Assembly: GCA_025149285.1 (NCBI GenBank)
Contig: CP102274.1
Span: 888,501-952,500, forward strand
Source of the DNA: Hungatella hathewayi
Lineage (GTDB): Bacteria; Bacillota; Clostridia; Lachnospirales; Lachnospiraceae
DNA length: 64,000 nt
Direction of reading: 5' to 3'
Position numbers and translations under genes: made by a program. The notes below the pieces were generated by a model. That model saw only the letters and a program-made list of their open reading frames with translations. It searched no databases and was not told the DNA's origin. Positions within the stretch are counted from its first letter, which is position 1; every line of letters starts with the position of its first letter. Positions 34,854-43,187 of this stretch are shown here, piece after piece.

Positions 34854-35018
34854 CTAGGTAGTTTTTTCTGTAGTTGATTTCAGAGTAGCCGGTTCGATTA
34901 AATGGATGTGCTGTACTTTCTTACAGCGCGGGCACTTGATCTCAATGGTTCCGGCGATCGGCGGTTTTATGTCAAACAGGCGTTGATGGCATACCGGACA
35001 ATAGATTATATGATTCAT
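34854..35018 (-). CDS. Small zinc-ribbon protein, Com-like
   Basis: 54-residue protein with two CxxC knuckles (CPVC at about 7-10, CPRC at about 32-35) and basic residues between them, as in the Com translational regulator family of phage Mu and related cysteine-rich small proteins on prophages and conjugative elements. AAGGAGGGAG lies 5-6 bases before ATG 35018, one of the best ribosome sites in the window, which supports a real gene. It ends 7 bases before the ATG of the sigma-like frame and is followed by a terminator hairpin. Likely RNA- or DNA-binding; the target is unknown. Confidence 0.72.
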   Translation of the reverse strand: MNHIIYCPVCHQRLFDIKPPIAGTIEIKCPRCKKVQHIHLIEPATLKSTTEKTT

Positions 35019-35460
35019 AAGTCTCCCTCCTTAATATCGAACATATGTTCTGGTTCTAAAATATCAAACTTTTTGGATTATGTCAATAACAGAATAAAAA
35101 AACTAAACCAAAATGAAAACAATATTGGAAGGCAGATGAAAACATTTATGATCTATAGTAACAATGTTGAACGTGACACTATGATGCAGGAGGAGATTGA
35201 TAATGAACACCTGATTTGTATCAGTGGCGTGGTTCCTGTGAAGCCGGCTAAGTACAACGTTCTGGAAATATAGGAAGGAGGGCTTCACGTCAGCCGCACG
35301 GGAGTATTTTATTATCATCTTAAAAATATCTGAATAAAAAGTAAATTGCAAGGAACTGACGGACATTCATATGTATGTTATATACGGACAAAATTGAATG
35401 AAAAATACAAACAATTACACACCGCGTGAAGTTTAGAAACGTGAGCAAAAGATAGAGAAT

Positions 35461-35516
35461 GATAGTCAAAATGATAGTCAAAATAATAGTTAGAATAATA
35501 GTCAGAACAATAGCCA
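35461..35516. repeat. Degenerate 12-base tandem repeat
   Basis: Four to five imperfect copies of AATAGTCAAAAT-like units. On the plus strand one frame reads as NDSQ/NNSQ repeats inside a frame with a stop, so it may be the low-complexity part of a decayed protein. Confidence 0.6.
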
Positions 35517-35978
35517 TTTCAGTCGTTTTACTGATTACCAGATTGGACGTATCTGTCGGATAATCATTGCTACAAAAACAGATGGCAGCTGCCTTAGAAA
35601 ATTTATATGAGTATTTTTCGATCATGCTGTGGAAAGGCTGCATGTTGAGAGCAGGAGACGGGGACAGTAATGAATACAACAATATTTTTTGTGTTCTATT
35701 ACCGGACAGGCCATATAAAATAAGAAAATAATTGATATTCAATGAAAAATAAGCAGAGAAGCAGTGGAACAGGTGTGGAGGCAGGAGGGAGAGCTATTTT
35801 GGAAATATAATGTATACATGTTGAAACAAAATATAGGAATCTTAATTGACGATCTAATTTGAGTCAGTTACAGAGCAGATGGGCGGCCGAGTTAGGAAGC
35901 CTCCTTTTATGATTCCCAGGGGTGTCTTCTGCTGGAGGACAAATGCTTGGGATAAATATAGCTTTAAATGCATCAAAA

Positions 35979-36040
35979 ATAATTTCAGGAATTCGATCAG
36001 AAAATACATCGGAAACGATATCAGGAATTCGATCAGAAAA
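35979..36040. repeat. Two copies of a 20-base direct repeat
   Basis: CAGGAATTCGATCAGAAAAT occurs twice, 36 bases apart, followed by further diverged TCAG/AGAAAC units to about 36115. There are too few copies and no uniform spacer for a CRISPR. Confidence 0.6.
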
Positions 36041-36166
36041 TGCTCAGAAACTTTATCAGGAGATGTATCAGAACGTATACTTAGAAACCATATCAGAAAG
36101 TCAATCAGAAACCATATTACCATCTACATCAATTAATCTGCCAAAAACCACATCATACCTCCCTCT

Positions 36167-36442
36167 CTACCACTCTCCCCCTTCCCCATCAATCACAATC
36201 TCATCAAAATACCCACACGCCCCCAGCACCCAAAGCGCCTCTTTGATCACCCGTTCATCTCCGGCGGCGTGGAGTATGATTCGTTTGTTCTCAAACCGGT
36301 TTTCCAGAATATTTTTTAAGGCACCGGGGCGGTAGGAGGCTCTTGGAATCATTCCATAGCAGGCCTGCTGTATATTTTTTGCAGGAGGATTTGGATCGAT
36401 CCGGATAATTTTGTCGAAATCGTAAATGATATCATTTTTCAT
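36167..36442 (-). CDS. Hypothetical protein
   Basis: 91 residues from ATG 36442, with AAAGGAAG about 11 bases upstream; an earlier in-frame ATG (36478) overlaps that ribosome site. I do not recognise a family. The C-terminal half (KRIILHAAGDERVIKEALWV and YFDEIVIDGEG) looks like a small alpha/beta fold. It is one of several small genes in this accessory patch, with its own orientation opposite to the coiled-coil gene at 36633. Confidence 0.55.
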   Translation of the reverse strand: MKNDIIYDFDKIIRIDPNPPAKNIQQACYGMIPRASYRPGALKNILENRFENKRIILHAAGDERVIKEALWVLGACGYFDEIVIDGEGGEW

Positions 36443-36632
36443 ATATGTGGTACTTCCTTTCGAAGAAAATGGATACATATGGTACTGCTGATTTTTTTTG
36501 ACTTAACCGGGTGTTTCCGGACTTTTTGCAGGGGGGCCGTTTTGTCGAATATTGCGATTTGTTTTGCTTTTCAAACGGCCGGAAACGTCTTATAGTGGTT
36601 ACAAGAAAAGCAAAAAAAGGAGGGTTTTCCAC

Positions 36633-36782
36633 ATGACTGATACTGAAAAGATGAGGTTCATGGAAATGGAGAATATGAGGTTAATGGAAGAAAATGTTAA
36701 GCTGCGCAGGGTGATATCGAAATTGAATCAGACGCTTAACAGACTGATCGAACATTACATAAGTTCTGACAGGATTGCGTGA
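36633..36782 (+). CDS. Small coiled-coil protein
   Basis: 49 residues, MTDTEKMRFMEMENMRLMEE then a heptad-like NVKLRRVISKLNQTLNRLIE. AAGGAGGG at 36618-36625 is 7 bases before ATG 36633, a strong ribosome site. The C-terminal helix resembles the LEAENKKLNETVEWMHQTI coil of the convergent zinc-ribbon protein next to it, so the two might interact. No family recognised. Confidence 0.65.
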   Translation: MTDTEKMRFMEMENMRLMEENVKLRRVISKLNQTLNRLIEHYISSDRIA

Positions 36783-36793
36783 CAGAGGGTAAG

Positions 36794-36812
36794 GGGAGTG
36801 CCCCGCACTCCC
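36794..36812. terminator. Hairpin between convergent small genes
   Basis: Perfect 8-base arms (GGGAGTGC / GCACTCCC) with a 3-base loop between the converging stops at 36782 and 36833. It lacks a T-tract on the plus strand, so terminator function is tentative. Confidence 0.45.
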
Positions 36813-36832
36813 AATAATACTCACTCTTATCA

Positions 36833-37276
36833 CTATTCCGGATTTTCGGATTTACCGGTGCCGTCGGTGGAGTTTTCATCAACTGATGGAAGTGATGACT
36901 TGCCGGCTGGTTCTATTCCTTTGTTTTTACGCACCAGATCCCAGATTGTCTGATGCATCCATTCAACGGTTTCGTTCAGCTTTTTATTTTCGGCTTCCAG
37001 TTCGACGATGCGATCGCTCATGCGGGCGATAAACTCCCGGTTATTATAAGCCTTGTGCGGCGCCATCAGGCGCTTGACATAAGGAGAAGAAGCAGAAATA
37101 ATCTGTTTCGACAGTAAATCGTCCCGCTCTTCACAGCTTAAATCCATAAAGTCCTGAAAACTGATGGACAAGGGTACCATGTCCACGGAGCATTTGGGAC
37201 ATACCGCATTTTTAGGAAGCTGGTAATATCCATAATACCCGCATTTCGAACAATAGTACACGGATAGCTCTCTCAT
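36833..37276 (-). CDS. Zinc-ribbon coiled-coil protein
   Basis: 147 residues from ATG 37276, with AAAGGAGG 5 bases upstream. An N-terminal zinc ribbon (YYCSKCGYYGYY and VCPKCSVD, two CxxC pairs about residues 9-12 and 26-29) is followed by a basic helical part and a coiled coil (ARMSDRIVELEAENKKLNET). The acidic, Ser-rich tail ends ENPE. Its promoter TTACAA-17-TATAAA is visible upstream. Probably a nucleic-acid- or protein-binding regulator; no named family. Confidence 0.7.
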   Translation of the reverse strand: MRELSVYYCSKCGYYGYYQLPKNAVCPKCSVDMVPLSISFQDFMDLSCEERDDLLSKQIISASSPYVKRLMAPHKAYNNREFIARMSDRIVELEAENKKLNETVEWMHQTIWDLVRKNKGIEPAGKSSLPSVDENSTDGTGKSENPE

Positions 37277-37326
37277 AGCGTCCTCCTTTTTTGCTTTTCC
37301 TGTCAAAATGGCAGTACTCTTCTATA

Positions 37327-37355
37327 TTTATAACGCAAAATAAATGAAATTGTAA
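37327..37355 (-). promoter_or_regulatory. Promoter of the zinc-ribbon coiled-coil gene
   Basis: On the minus strand TTACAA (37355-37350), a 17-base spacer and TATAAA (37332-37327). The rest of the 340-base gap to 37618 holds only the terminator at 37529-37552. Confidence 0.6.
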
Positions 37356-37528
37356 CGCGAAATATCGTCTTTTTGTAAAAAAACGCGAAATTTTATGATT
37401 TGTTAACACGATTGCTCTAAATACAGAGCAAAATATGCAATCATTCTATTTTAGGCTCTAAAGGCAGGCAGTGAGTATCTTAAAAACGAAACCGCCAAAA
37501 GTTTCCATAAGACCGGTACCATAAAAAC

Positions 37529-37552
37529 AGGCTGCCATAGAAGGCAGCCTGC
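37529..37552 (-). terminator. Terminator of the cell-wall-binding protein gene
   Basis: CAGGCTGCC, a 6-base loop and GGCAGCCTG form a perfect 9-base stem. On the minus strand it is followed by TTTTTA. It lies 65 bases after the stop at 37618. Confidence 0.85.
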
Positions 37553-37617
37553 CGGTTTGAACGGATGAAACTTTTATTACTCTTTCTTGTTACTTTCTAT
37601 ATCTAACCCTCTGTATC

Positions 37618-38976
37618 TTACTGAATGATACCATTTACGTCAACAACCCAGGTCTTGCCGTTGGAATCTTTATAATCCTTAAAGCCATTTCCAAGCTCCG
37701 GTTTTGCTGCGGATTTAGAGGAAGAGGACGCTTTCTGGATGGAACCGCTTGTGTTCACCAGATACTGGTTTCCGTCGTAAGCCATCGGAGCCAGTCTTAA
37801 ATCAGAGTCTGCATCTTTTCTTAAACCATACTCGTACAGTGTATTGTCACGAATACCGTGGAAGCCCTGGCCTTTTCTGGAACCGTCGGTATAGAAGAAC
37901 CATGTCTGATTCTCATCTAAATCTTCATTGTAGATAACCTGCTTGCCGGTTCTCATAACGCCGTCCTCTGCAAAGTAGAAGTTGGCAACTTCTCCGCCTT
38001 CCAGATTGACAACCTTTAAACCTGTCTGCATTTCACCTTTTGTATTAAACGCGTATTTTTTAGACTCTACAGTAAATAACTGAAGTCCGCTTTCTGCATG
38101 GTACGGCTTTCCGTTTTTGAAGTAGAAGTTATAGAACTCGCCTTCCTGGCTGATGCCTTCGACGCCCTCGATGGTTCTCCATCCGGTTACGCGTTTTCCA
38201 TTTTCCGGCTCATAGTACTGATATCCGGCCACGGTTGCTGCTGTATTCTCGGTGGCGTCGGAAGGTGTTGCATTTTCCTCCTGCTCGCTGACTGGAAGTT
38301 TGAACCAGCCTGTCTGCATCACGCCGTCTACGAAGGTATAGTAGTCGCCGCTGATCTTTTTATCAACCTGATTTTCTACCATTTTTCCGTTTGTGTCAAA
38401 ATAGTACCAGGAATGGGTCATTTCAGGATCGTCGCTCTCATTTTCCAGCTGAATCCAGCCGGTCTTCATCACGCCGTCATTTGCCTCGCCCAGGTAGTAG
38501 GTCGCATCATCGATTTCTACCTTTCCTGTCATCATCTGTCCGTCTTCGTTGAAATAATACCAGCTTTCGCCGATCTTCTGCCATCTGGAGATCACGGCCT
38601 TGCCGTTCTTTCCATAATAGTACCAGTGGTACTCGGCAGCGTCAGGGGAGTCCCATGCGTCTTCATTTTCAATGGAGATCCACTGGTCCATAACCCGTTT
38701 GCCGGTTTCATCAACGTAATATTCATCAATCTGTGCATTTGTGGCGATTTCGCCTTCTTCGTTTAAGTAATACCAGTCTTCGCCGCGCTTCTTCCAGGTG
38801 TCTGTTAAGAAGTAATCGTCCTCTTCATAATATTTGAAGGAACCGTTTTCCTCTACCCAGCCGATTGTTTTTGCATATGCAGTGGAAGAACCTGCGGTTA
38901 AGCCCATCTCTGGAGCTGCTACAGTCATTACTGCCGCAGCGGATAATACAGCCATCATTTTTAAATTCTTTTTCAT
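37618..38976 (-). CDS. Secreted cell-wall-binding repeat protein
   Basis: 452 residues. Signal peptide with cleavage after about residue 35 (SSTAYA). The remainder is a chain of about fifteen choline-binding-type (CW_binding) repeats of about 20 residues: WKKRGEDWYYLNEEGEIAT, WQKIGESWYYFNEDGQMMTG and similar, with aromatic YY/WYY and a glycine turn. No catalytic domain is seen, so it is probably a surface protein anchored to choline or another wall glycan. Followed by its own terminator. ATG 38976 has GGAGAG upstream. A minus-strand TATAAT at about 39047-39052 could be its -10. Adjacent, divergent to a tyrosine recombinase. Confidence 0.88.
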   Translation of the reverse strand: MKKNLKMMAVLSAAAVMTVAAPEMGLTAGSSTAYAKTIGWVEENGSFKYYEEDDYFLTDTWKKRGEDWYYLNEEGEIATNAQIDEYYVDETGKRVMDQWISIENEDAWDSPDAAEYHWYYYGKNGKAVISRWQKIGESWYYFNEDGQMMTGKVEIDDATYYLGEANDGVMKTGWIQLENESDDPEMTHSWYYFDTNGKMVENQVDKKISGDYYTFVDGVMQTGWFKLPVSEQEENATPSDATENTAATVAGYQYYEPENGKRVTGWRTIEGVEGISQEGEFYNFYFKNGKPYHAESGLQLFTVESKKYAFNTKGEMQTGLKVVNLEGGEVANFYFAEDGVMRTGKQVIYNEDLDENQTWFFYTDGSRKGQGFHGIRDNTLYEYGLRKDADSDLRLAPMAYDGNQYLVNTSGSIQKASSSSKSAAKPELGNGFKDYKDSNGKTWVVDVNGIIQ

Positions 38977-39115
38977 AAAAAATTTCTCTCCTTTTTTCTC
39001 GCTTTGATTTGTCGTGGCCGAAAATCCATAGTTGCATTACTCTGCGATTATAACGTACGCTAGGTGGGTAGCGAAAGTGTGGGTTGATGGCAGATATGGA
39101 AGGAGATAACAGAAC

Positions 39116-39925
39116 ATGGAGATGGATGTAGAATTTGAGGGGTTCCTCCGCAGAAGCAATCTGGCCGACAATACGATAAAAGCCTATCTATATGCGGTTA
39201 AACAGTATTGCAGCCGGTATGAAAAAGTGACGAAAAGCAATCTCCAAAAATACAAGCTGTTTCTGCTTGAAAACTACAAACCGAAAACCGTGAATCTGCG
39301 GATAAGGGCAGTAAACTGTTATCTGGAAGCAATCGGCAAGGAAAAACTGGCACTGTCTTCTGTCAAGGTACAACAGAAGACGTATCTGGAAAATGTAATC
39401 AGCGACGCAGATTATATGTATTTTAAGGAGTGCTTGAGAAGAGATGGGGAATGGTTCTGGTATTTTGTCATCCGTTTCATGGCCGCCACAGGAGCCAGGG
39501 TGAGCGAACTGGTTCAGATTAAGGCGGAGCATGTGCAGACGGGCTACTTAGATCTCTACTCGAAAGGCGGAAAAATTCGGCGGATCTACATACCGAGCGC
39601 CCTGCGGGAAGAGGCTATGCAGTGGATTAAATACCGTGGAATCGAGAGCGGTTTTCTGTTCTTGAACCGTTCGGGAGACCGTATTACCACCAGGGGAATC
39701 GCCGGTCAGCTGAAGAAATTCGCTGTCCGCTACGGGATACCCGTGGAAGTGGTCTATCCCCATTCCTTCCGCCACCGGTTCGCGAAGAATTTCCTGGAGA
39801 AATTCTCAGACATCGCGCTTCTGGCCGATTTAATGGGGCATGAAAGCATCGAGACAACGAGGATTTACTTGAGAAGGACCAGCTCCGAACAGCAGCAGAT
39901 TGTCGACCAGGTAGTAGACTGGTAA
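39116..39925 (+). CDS. Tyrosine recombinase (XerC/D-like integrase)
   Basis: 269 residues. N-terminal SAM-like core-binding domain (about 1-85) and catalytic domain with the R in AATGARVSELV (about 121-131), K in SKGGKIRRIYIP, HSFRH (H-x-x-R, about 222-226), the second H in LMGHESIETT and the nucleophile Y in TRIYLRR (about 256). All catalytic residues are present. It has no DNA-binding arm or phage-type excisionase neighbour. It is followed at once by a repeat-filled intergenic region and the second glycan operon. Possible role: local DNA inversion or deletion controlling that operon. AAGGAG precedes ATG 39116. Confidence 0.9.
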   Translation: MEMDVEFEGFLRRSNLADNTIKAYLYAVKQYCSRYEKVTKSNLQKYKLFLLENYKPKTVNLRIRAVNCYLEAIGKEKLALSSVKVQQKTYLENVISDADYMYFKECLRRDGEWFWYFVIRFMAATGARVSELVQIKAEHVQTGYLDLYSKGGKIRRIYIPSALREEAMQWIKYRGIESGFLFLNRSGDRITTRGIAGQLKKFAVRYGIPVEVVYPHSFRHRFAKNFLEKFSDIALLADLMGHESIETTRIYLRRTSSEQQQIVDQVVDW

Positions 39926-39977
39926 GAAAAGGGGGTAAAAAGTAAGAAAAACTTCAATATGCATTTTATAAGGGGTG

Positions 39978-39986
39978 TGGTATACT
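39978..39986 (+). promoter_or_regulatory. Extended -10-type element in repeat copy 1
   Basis: TGG TATACT (TGn plus TATACT at 39981-39986) is an extended -10 sequence. A slightly weaker copy, TGG TGTACT, recurs in the second 20-base repeat (40070-40078). No good -35 precedes either. They are candidate start sites for the glycan operon at 40143. Confidence 0.4.
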
Positions 39987-40104
39987 ATGAGTACTTAGCG
40001 AGGTATTATCGAGCTTAGTACGAATGCACACCTGGACACTTGACGAGGTATTTCATGAGTTTAGTGACCATGGTGTACTATGAGTACTTAGACAGACAAT
40101 TAGT
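39979..40104. repeat. Repeat array downstream of the recombinase (candidate recombination sites)
   Basis: A 20-base direct repeat, GGTRTACTATGAGTACTTAG, occurs at 39979-39998 and 40071-40090. Two related about 28-base sites lie between: 39993-40019 (ACTTAGCGAGG...CTTAGT) and 40038-40065 (ACTTGACGAGG...TTTAGT), each beginning ACTT and ending TTAGT with weak inverted symmetry, like Xer-type sites. A shorter third ACTTAG...TTAGT is at 40086-40104. Confidence 0.65.
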
Positions 40105-40142
40105 ATCTTAAATTATTATCTTATATGTAAGGAGAATCCATC

Positions 40143-42137
40143 ATGCGAATGAAAGTATCCAATTACATCTCCCAAAAACTTGTGGAATTTGGAATCACAC
40201 AGGTATTTACCGTAACCGGAGGCGGAGCGATGCACTTAAATGATGCACTGGGGCATCAGGAAGGGCTTACCTGCCTCTATAATCATCACGAGCAGGCGTG
40301 TGCCATCGCAGCGGAGTGTTATGCGAGGGTCCAGGGCCGCATCGCGGCTGTATGTGTTACGACAGGCCCGGGGGGCACCAATGCCATCACCGGAGTCGTG
40401 GGGGGATGGCTGGACTCCATACCCATGCTGGTATTATCCGGACAGGTTCGATATGACACGACGGCAAGGTGGTCGGGAGTGGGAATCAGAGCCATGGGAG
40501 ACCAGGAGTTTGACATCACGAAGGCGATCGACTGTATGACAAAGTACAGCGAGATGGTCATCGACCCCATGAGAATTCGCTACTGCCTGGAGAAGGCCAT
40601 CTATCTGGCCTATTCCGGCCGCCCGGGTCCGGCGTGGCTTGACATTCCGCTCAATGTTCAGGGAGCTTATATTGAAACCGAAGAACTGGTTGGTTTTTCA
40701 CAGGAGGATTATGAAGCAGGAGGGGACGGATGGGCTGCGCCTTCCGGTTCGAAGACAGAGGCCGACAATGCAGGGCAGGGCGAGAAGCGCCAGGTGCTTC
40801 CGCCAGCCGTAACACGGGAAACGGCCAGGGTAATCATAGAAAAGATTAAAAAATCCCAACGGCCAGTTATCAACGCGGGAAACGGAATCAGAATCGGACA
40901 TGCCTTTGAAGTTTTTTCCAGAGTAGTGGAAAAGCTTGGAGTTCCTGTTGTGACCGGCTGGGACAGCGAGGACTGTATGCCGGATGACCACCCGCTCTAT
41001 ACGGGCCGCGGCGGCGGCATGGGAGACCGTGCGGGCAATTTTGCCATACAGAACAGTGACCTGGTATTATCTCTCGGAAGCCGCTTAAGCATCCGCCAGG
41101 TGGGATATAATTACAGTACATGGGCGAGAGCTGCCTATACCATAGTCAACGATATTGATCCGGAAGAACTGAAGAAGCCATCCGTTCACATCGACATGGC
41201 GGTCCATGCGGACGTGAAGGATTTACTGGAACAGCTGGAACGGGTACTCGATGAGGAGTACGGAAACGGGCAGCCTGTTTTTGCCGGAGGCGCCGGCCTC
41301 CCGGGCATGACCTGGACGGATACCTGCCGCATGTGGAAGGAAAAGTACCCGGTCGTCCTTCCAAAGCATTACGACCACGGGGAAGAGGAAGATGCCAATG
41401 TCTATGCGTTTATGAAGGAAATGAGCAGCCGTCTGAAGGAGGAGCAGGTTATCGTCGTAGGCAACGGTTCCGCCTGTGTGGTCGGCGGCCATGCGTGTAT
41501 CATAAAACAGGGGCAGCGGTTTATCTCAAATTCTGCGATCGCCTCCATGGGATACGATCTGCCGGCAGCCATCGGGGCCTGTATGGCCGTGCGGGAAGGC
41601 GGTGCGCAGGAAGGCCGCATGCAGGGCGCTGAATCGCAGGATACTGAATTGCAGGACACCAGCAGTGATATTATCCTGATTACCGGCGACGGCAGCATTC
41701 AGATGAATCTTCAGGAGCTTCAGACGATCATTCATCACCGGATGCCCATTAAGATCTTTTTGATCAACAATGGCGGTTACCATTCGATCCGCCAGACGCA
41801 GAAGAATTTCTTTGGCGAGCCGCTCGTCGGAATCGGTGTGGATAGTCATGACTTAAGCTTCCCGGACATGGAGAAGCTGGCGGCCGCCTACGGCTATCCT
41901 TACTGCAGGGCGTGCCATAACGGGGAACTGGTACCGGCCATTGAGACTGCACTTCGGACAGACGGCCCTGTGATCTGTGAGATTTTCGTGAGCCGCGATC
42001 AGAATTTTGAACCGAAATCAGCTGCGAAACGCCTTCCGGACGGAACCATGGTGTCTCCGCCGCTGGAAGATTTATCACCGTTCCTTCCGGAGGAGGAGAT
42101 GGATGAGAATATGATTATTCCACGGATTCGGGAATGA
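40143..42137 (+). CDS. Thiamine-diphosphate-dependent enzyme, acetolactate-synthase-like
   Basis: 664 residues with the three ThDP-enzyme domains. The catalytic Glu is in HHEQACAIAAECYAR (about 48), the PP domain has ITGDGSIQMNLQEL followed by INNGGY (ThDP/metal site). No regulatory small subunit is adjacent and the neighbours are sugar epimerases and a C-methyltransferase-like gene. A carboligase adding a two-carbon unit to a keto sugar (as YerE in yersiniose synthesis) is therefore more likely than amino-acid biosynthesis. Two Gly/Gln-rich linkers (about 197-222 and 497-515) are not typical. First gene of the operon, AAGGAG before ATG 40143. Confidence 0.82.
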   Translation: MRMKVSNYISQKLVEFGITQVFTVTGGGAMHLNDALGHQEGLTCLYNHHEQACAIAAECYARVQGRIAAVCVTTGPGGTNAITGVVGGWLDSIPMLVLSGQVRYDTTARWSGVGIRAMGDQEFDITKAIDCMTKYSEMVIDPMRIRYCLEKAIYLAYSGRPGPAWLDIPLNVQGAYIETEELVGFSQEDYEAGGDGWAAPSGSKTEADNAGQGEKRQVLPPAVTRETARVIIEKIKKSQRPVINAGNGIRIGHAFEVFSRVVEKLGVPVVTGWDSEDCMPDDHPLYTGRGGGMGDRAGNFAIQNSDLVLSLGSRLSIRQVGYNYSTWARAAYTIVNDIDPEELKKPSVHIDMAVHADVKDLLEQLERVLDEEYGNGQPVFAGGAGLPGMTWTDTCRMWKEKYPVVLPKHYDHGEEEDANVYAFMKEMSSRLKEEQVIVVGNGSACVVGGHACIIKQGQRFISNSAIASMGYDLPAAIGACMAVREGGAQEGRMQGAESQDTELQDTSSDIILITGDGSIQMNLQELQTIIHHRMPIKIFLINNGGYHSIRQTQKNFFGEPLVGIGVDSHDLSFPDMEKLAAAYGYPYCRACHNGELVPAIETALRTDGPVICEIFVSRDQNFEPKSAAKRLPDGTMVSPPLEDLSPFLPEEEMDENMIIPRIRE

Positions 42138-42224
42138 GGAACACGTGAGAACAGAGCGGTAAGCGTTTGGCAGGAGAACGGTAAGAACGGCGTAAGAGTG
42201 ATTGATAAAGGAGATTTTTAATCG

Positions 42225-43127
42225 TTGAATATTGTAGTGACGGGCGCGACGAGTTTTATCGGCGCGCCCATGGTTGACAAATTGATCGGAATGGGCCATG
42301 ATGTCTACGCTGTGGTGCGTCCCGCTTCGAAGAATCGCGCAAGACTCGGTACAGGAAGGGAACGCCTTCACGTAATCGAGAAGAATTTGCAGGAGGCCGA
42401 CCGCCTGGACGAAGAGATACTGGTGCCGTGTGAGGCATTTTTTCATTTTGGCTGGGATGGCGCGGGCAGCGGGAACCGAATGAACCGCGAAGTACAGCAG
42501 AAGAATGTGGCTGACTCCTTAAAAGCGCTGGAGGGAGCGAAAAAACTGGGATGCAGGACCTTTCTGTTTAGCGGCTCCCAGGCGGAGTACGGGATCCACC
42601 AGGATGCCATGACGGAGGAGACGACCTTAAATCCGGTGTCGGAATATGGAAAGGCGAAGGTGGATTTCTGCAGAAAGGCGATGGAGCTGACAGATGGTTT
42701 CCGATATATTCATGCCAGAATTTTCAGCGTCTATGGACCCGGGGATCATCCGTGGTCACTGGTGGAAAGCTGTCTGAAGACATTTCCGGCTGGGGGTTAT
42801 CTCTCTCTGGGAGAGTGTACGCAGATGTGGAATTTTCTGTATCTGGACGATTTGCTGGAGGCTCTCACTGCTCTTTGGCAAAGCGGCGCGGAGGGAGTCT
42901 TTAACGTTGCGGGAGAGCCGGATGAGACGAGACCGTTGAAAGAGTATGTCCGACTGATGTATGAGGCGTGCGGCTGTCATGGCAGCTACAGCTGCGGCAG
43001 ACGGCCTCAGAACGCGGAAGGGCCGGCCAACCTGATTCCGGATGTGAAAAAGCTGATGGAAGTGACCGGATGGAGACAGGAAACACCCTTTCAGGAGGGG
43101 ATCCGGCGGCTGCTTACGGGGCCGTGA
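42225..43127 (+). CDS. NAD(P)-dependent epimerase/dehydratase (SDR), copy 1
   Basis: 300 residues from TTG 42225, after AAAGGAG (42207-42213). NAD loop VVTGATSFIGAPM at the start; catalytic SEYGKAKVDF (YxxxK); SVYGPGDHPWSLVESCL and WNFLYLDDLLEAL follow. Its paralogue is at 44560. Both lack the features of RmlB or GalE and likely act as epimerases or reductases on the same NDP-keto-sugar series as the TPP enzyme. Ends 60 bases before the C-methyltransferase-like gene. Confidence 0.85.
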   Translation: MNIVVTGATSFIGAPMVDKLIGMGHDVYAVVRPASKNRARLGTGRERLHVIEKNLQEADRLDEEILVPCEAFFHFGWDGAGSGNRMNREVQQKNVADSLKALEGAKKLGCRTFLFSGSQAEYGIHQDAMTEETTLNPVSEYGKAKVDFCRKAMELTDGFRYIHARIFSVYGPGDHPWSLVESCLKTFPAGGYLSLGECTQMWNFLYLDDLLEALTALWQSGAEGVFNVAGEPDETRPLKEYVRLMYEACGCHGSYSCGRRPQNAEGPANLIPDVKKLMEVTGWRQETPFQEGIRRLLTGP

Positions 43128-43187
43128 ACAGCTGCCTCCGGCGCATAATAAACAGAAAAATATTTGACAAGCAGGAGTTTTTGTGGT

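Larger units (their letters stand above)
35019..36166. other. AT-rich accessory stretch with repeats but no clear gene
   Basis: Frames are short and interrupted. A possible small frame 35136-35273 has a near-consensus GGAAGG only 3 bases before its ATG. A strong AAGGAGGG at 35275-35282 has no start codon after it, suggesting a lost gene. Two repeat patches occur (35461-35516, 35979-36040). Otherwise I see nothing definable; it is probably decayed mobile-element DNA. Confidence 0.5.

Noticed and set aside
34902-35273. 123-residue plus-strand frame
   Set aside because: Its first third is antisense to the Com-like gene, which has a far better ribosome site and conserved CxxC pairs.
35979-36115. 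CRISPR-like repeats
   Set aside because: Only two good copies, no constant spacer length, no cas genes nearby.
38098-38766. 222-residue plus-strand frame
   Set aside because: Antisense shadow of the cell-wall-binding repeat protein, whose signal peptide, repeats and terminator are clear.
39979-40104. Classic invertible promoter
   Set aside because: The best repeats are direct, not inverted; the only inverted similarity (40013-40032 against 40071-40090) is partial. I keep recombination as a possibility but do not claim inversion.
40143-42137. Acetolactate synthase for branched-chain amino acids
   Set aside because: No ilvN, ilvC or ilvD nearby; all neighbours are sugar-modifying or glycosyltransferase genes.
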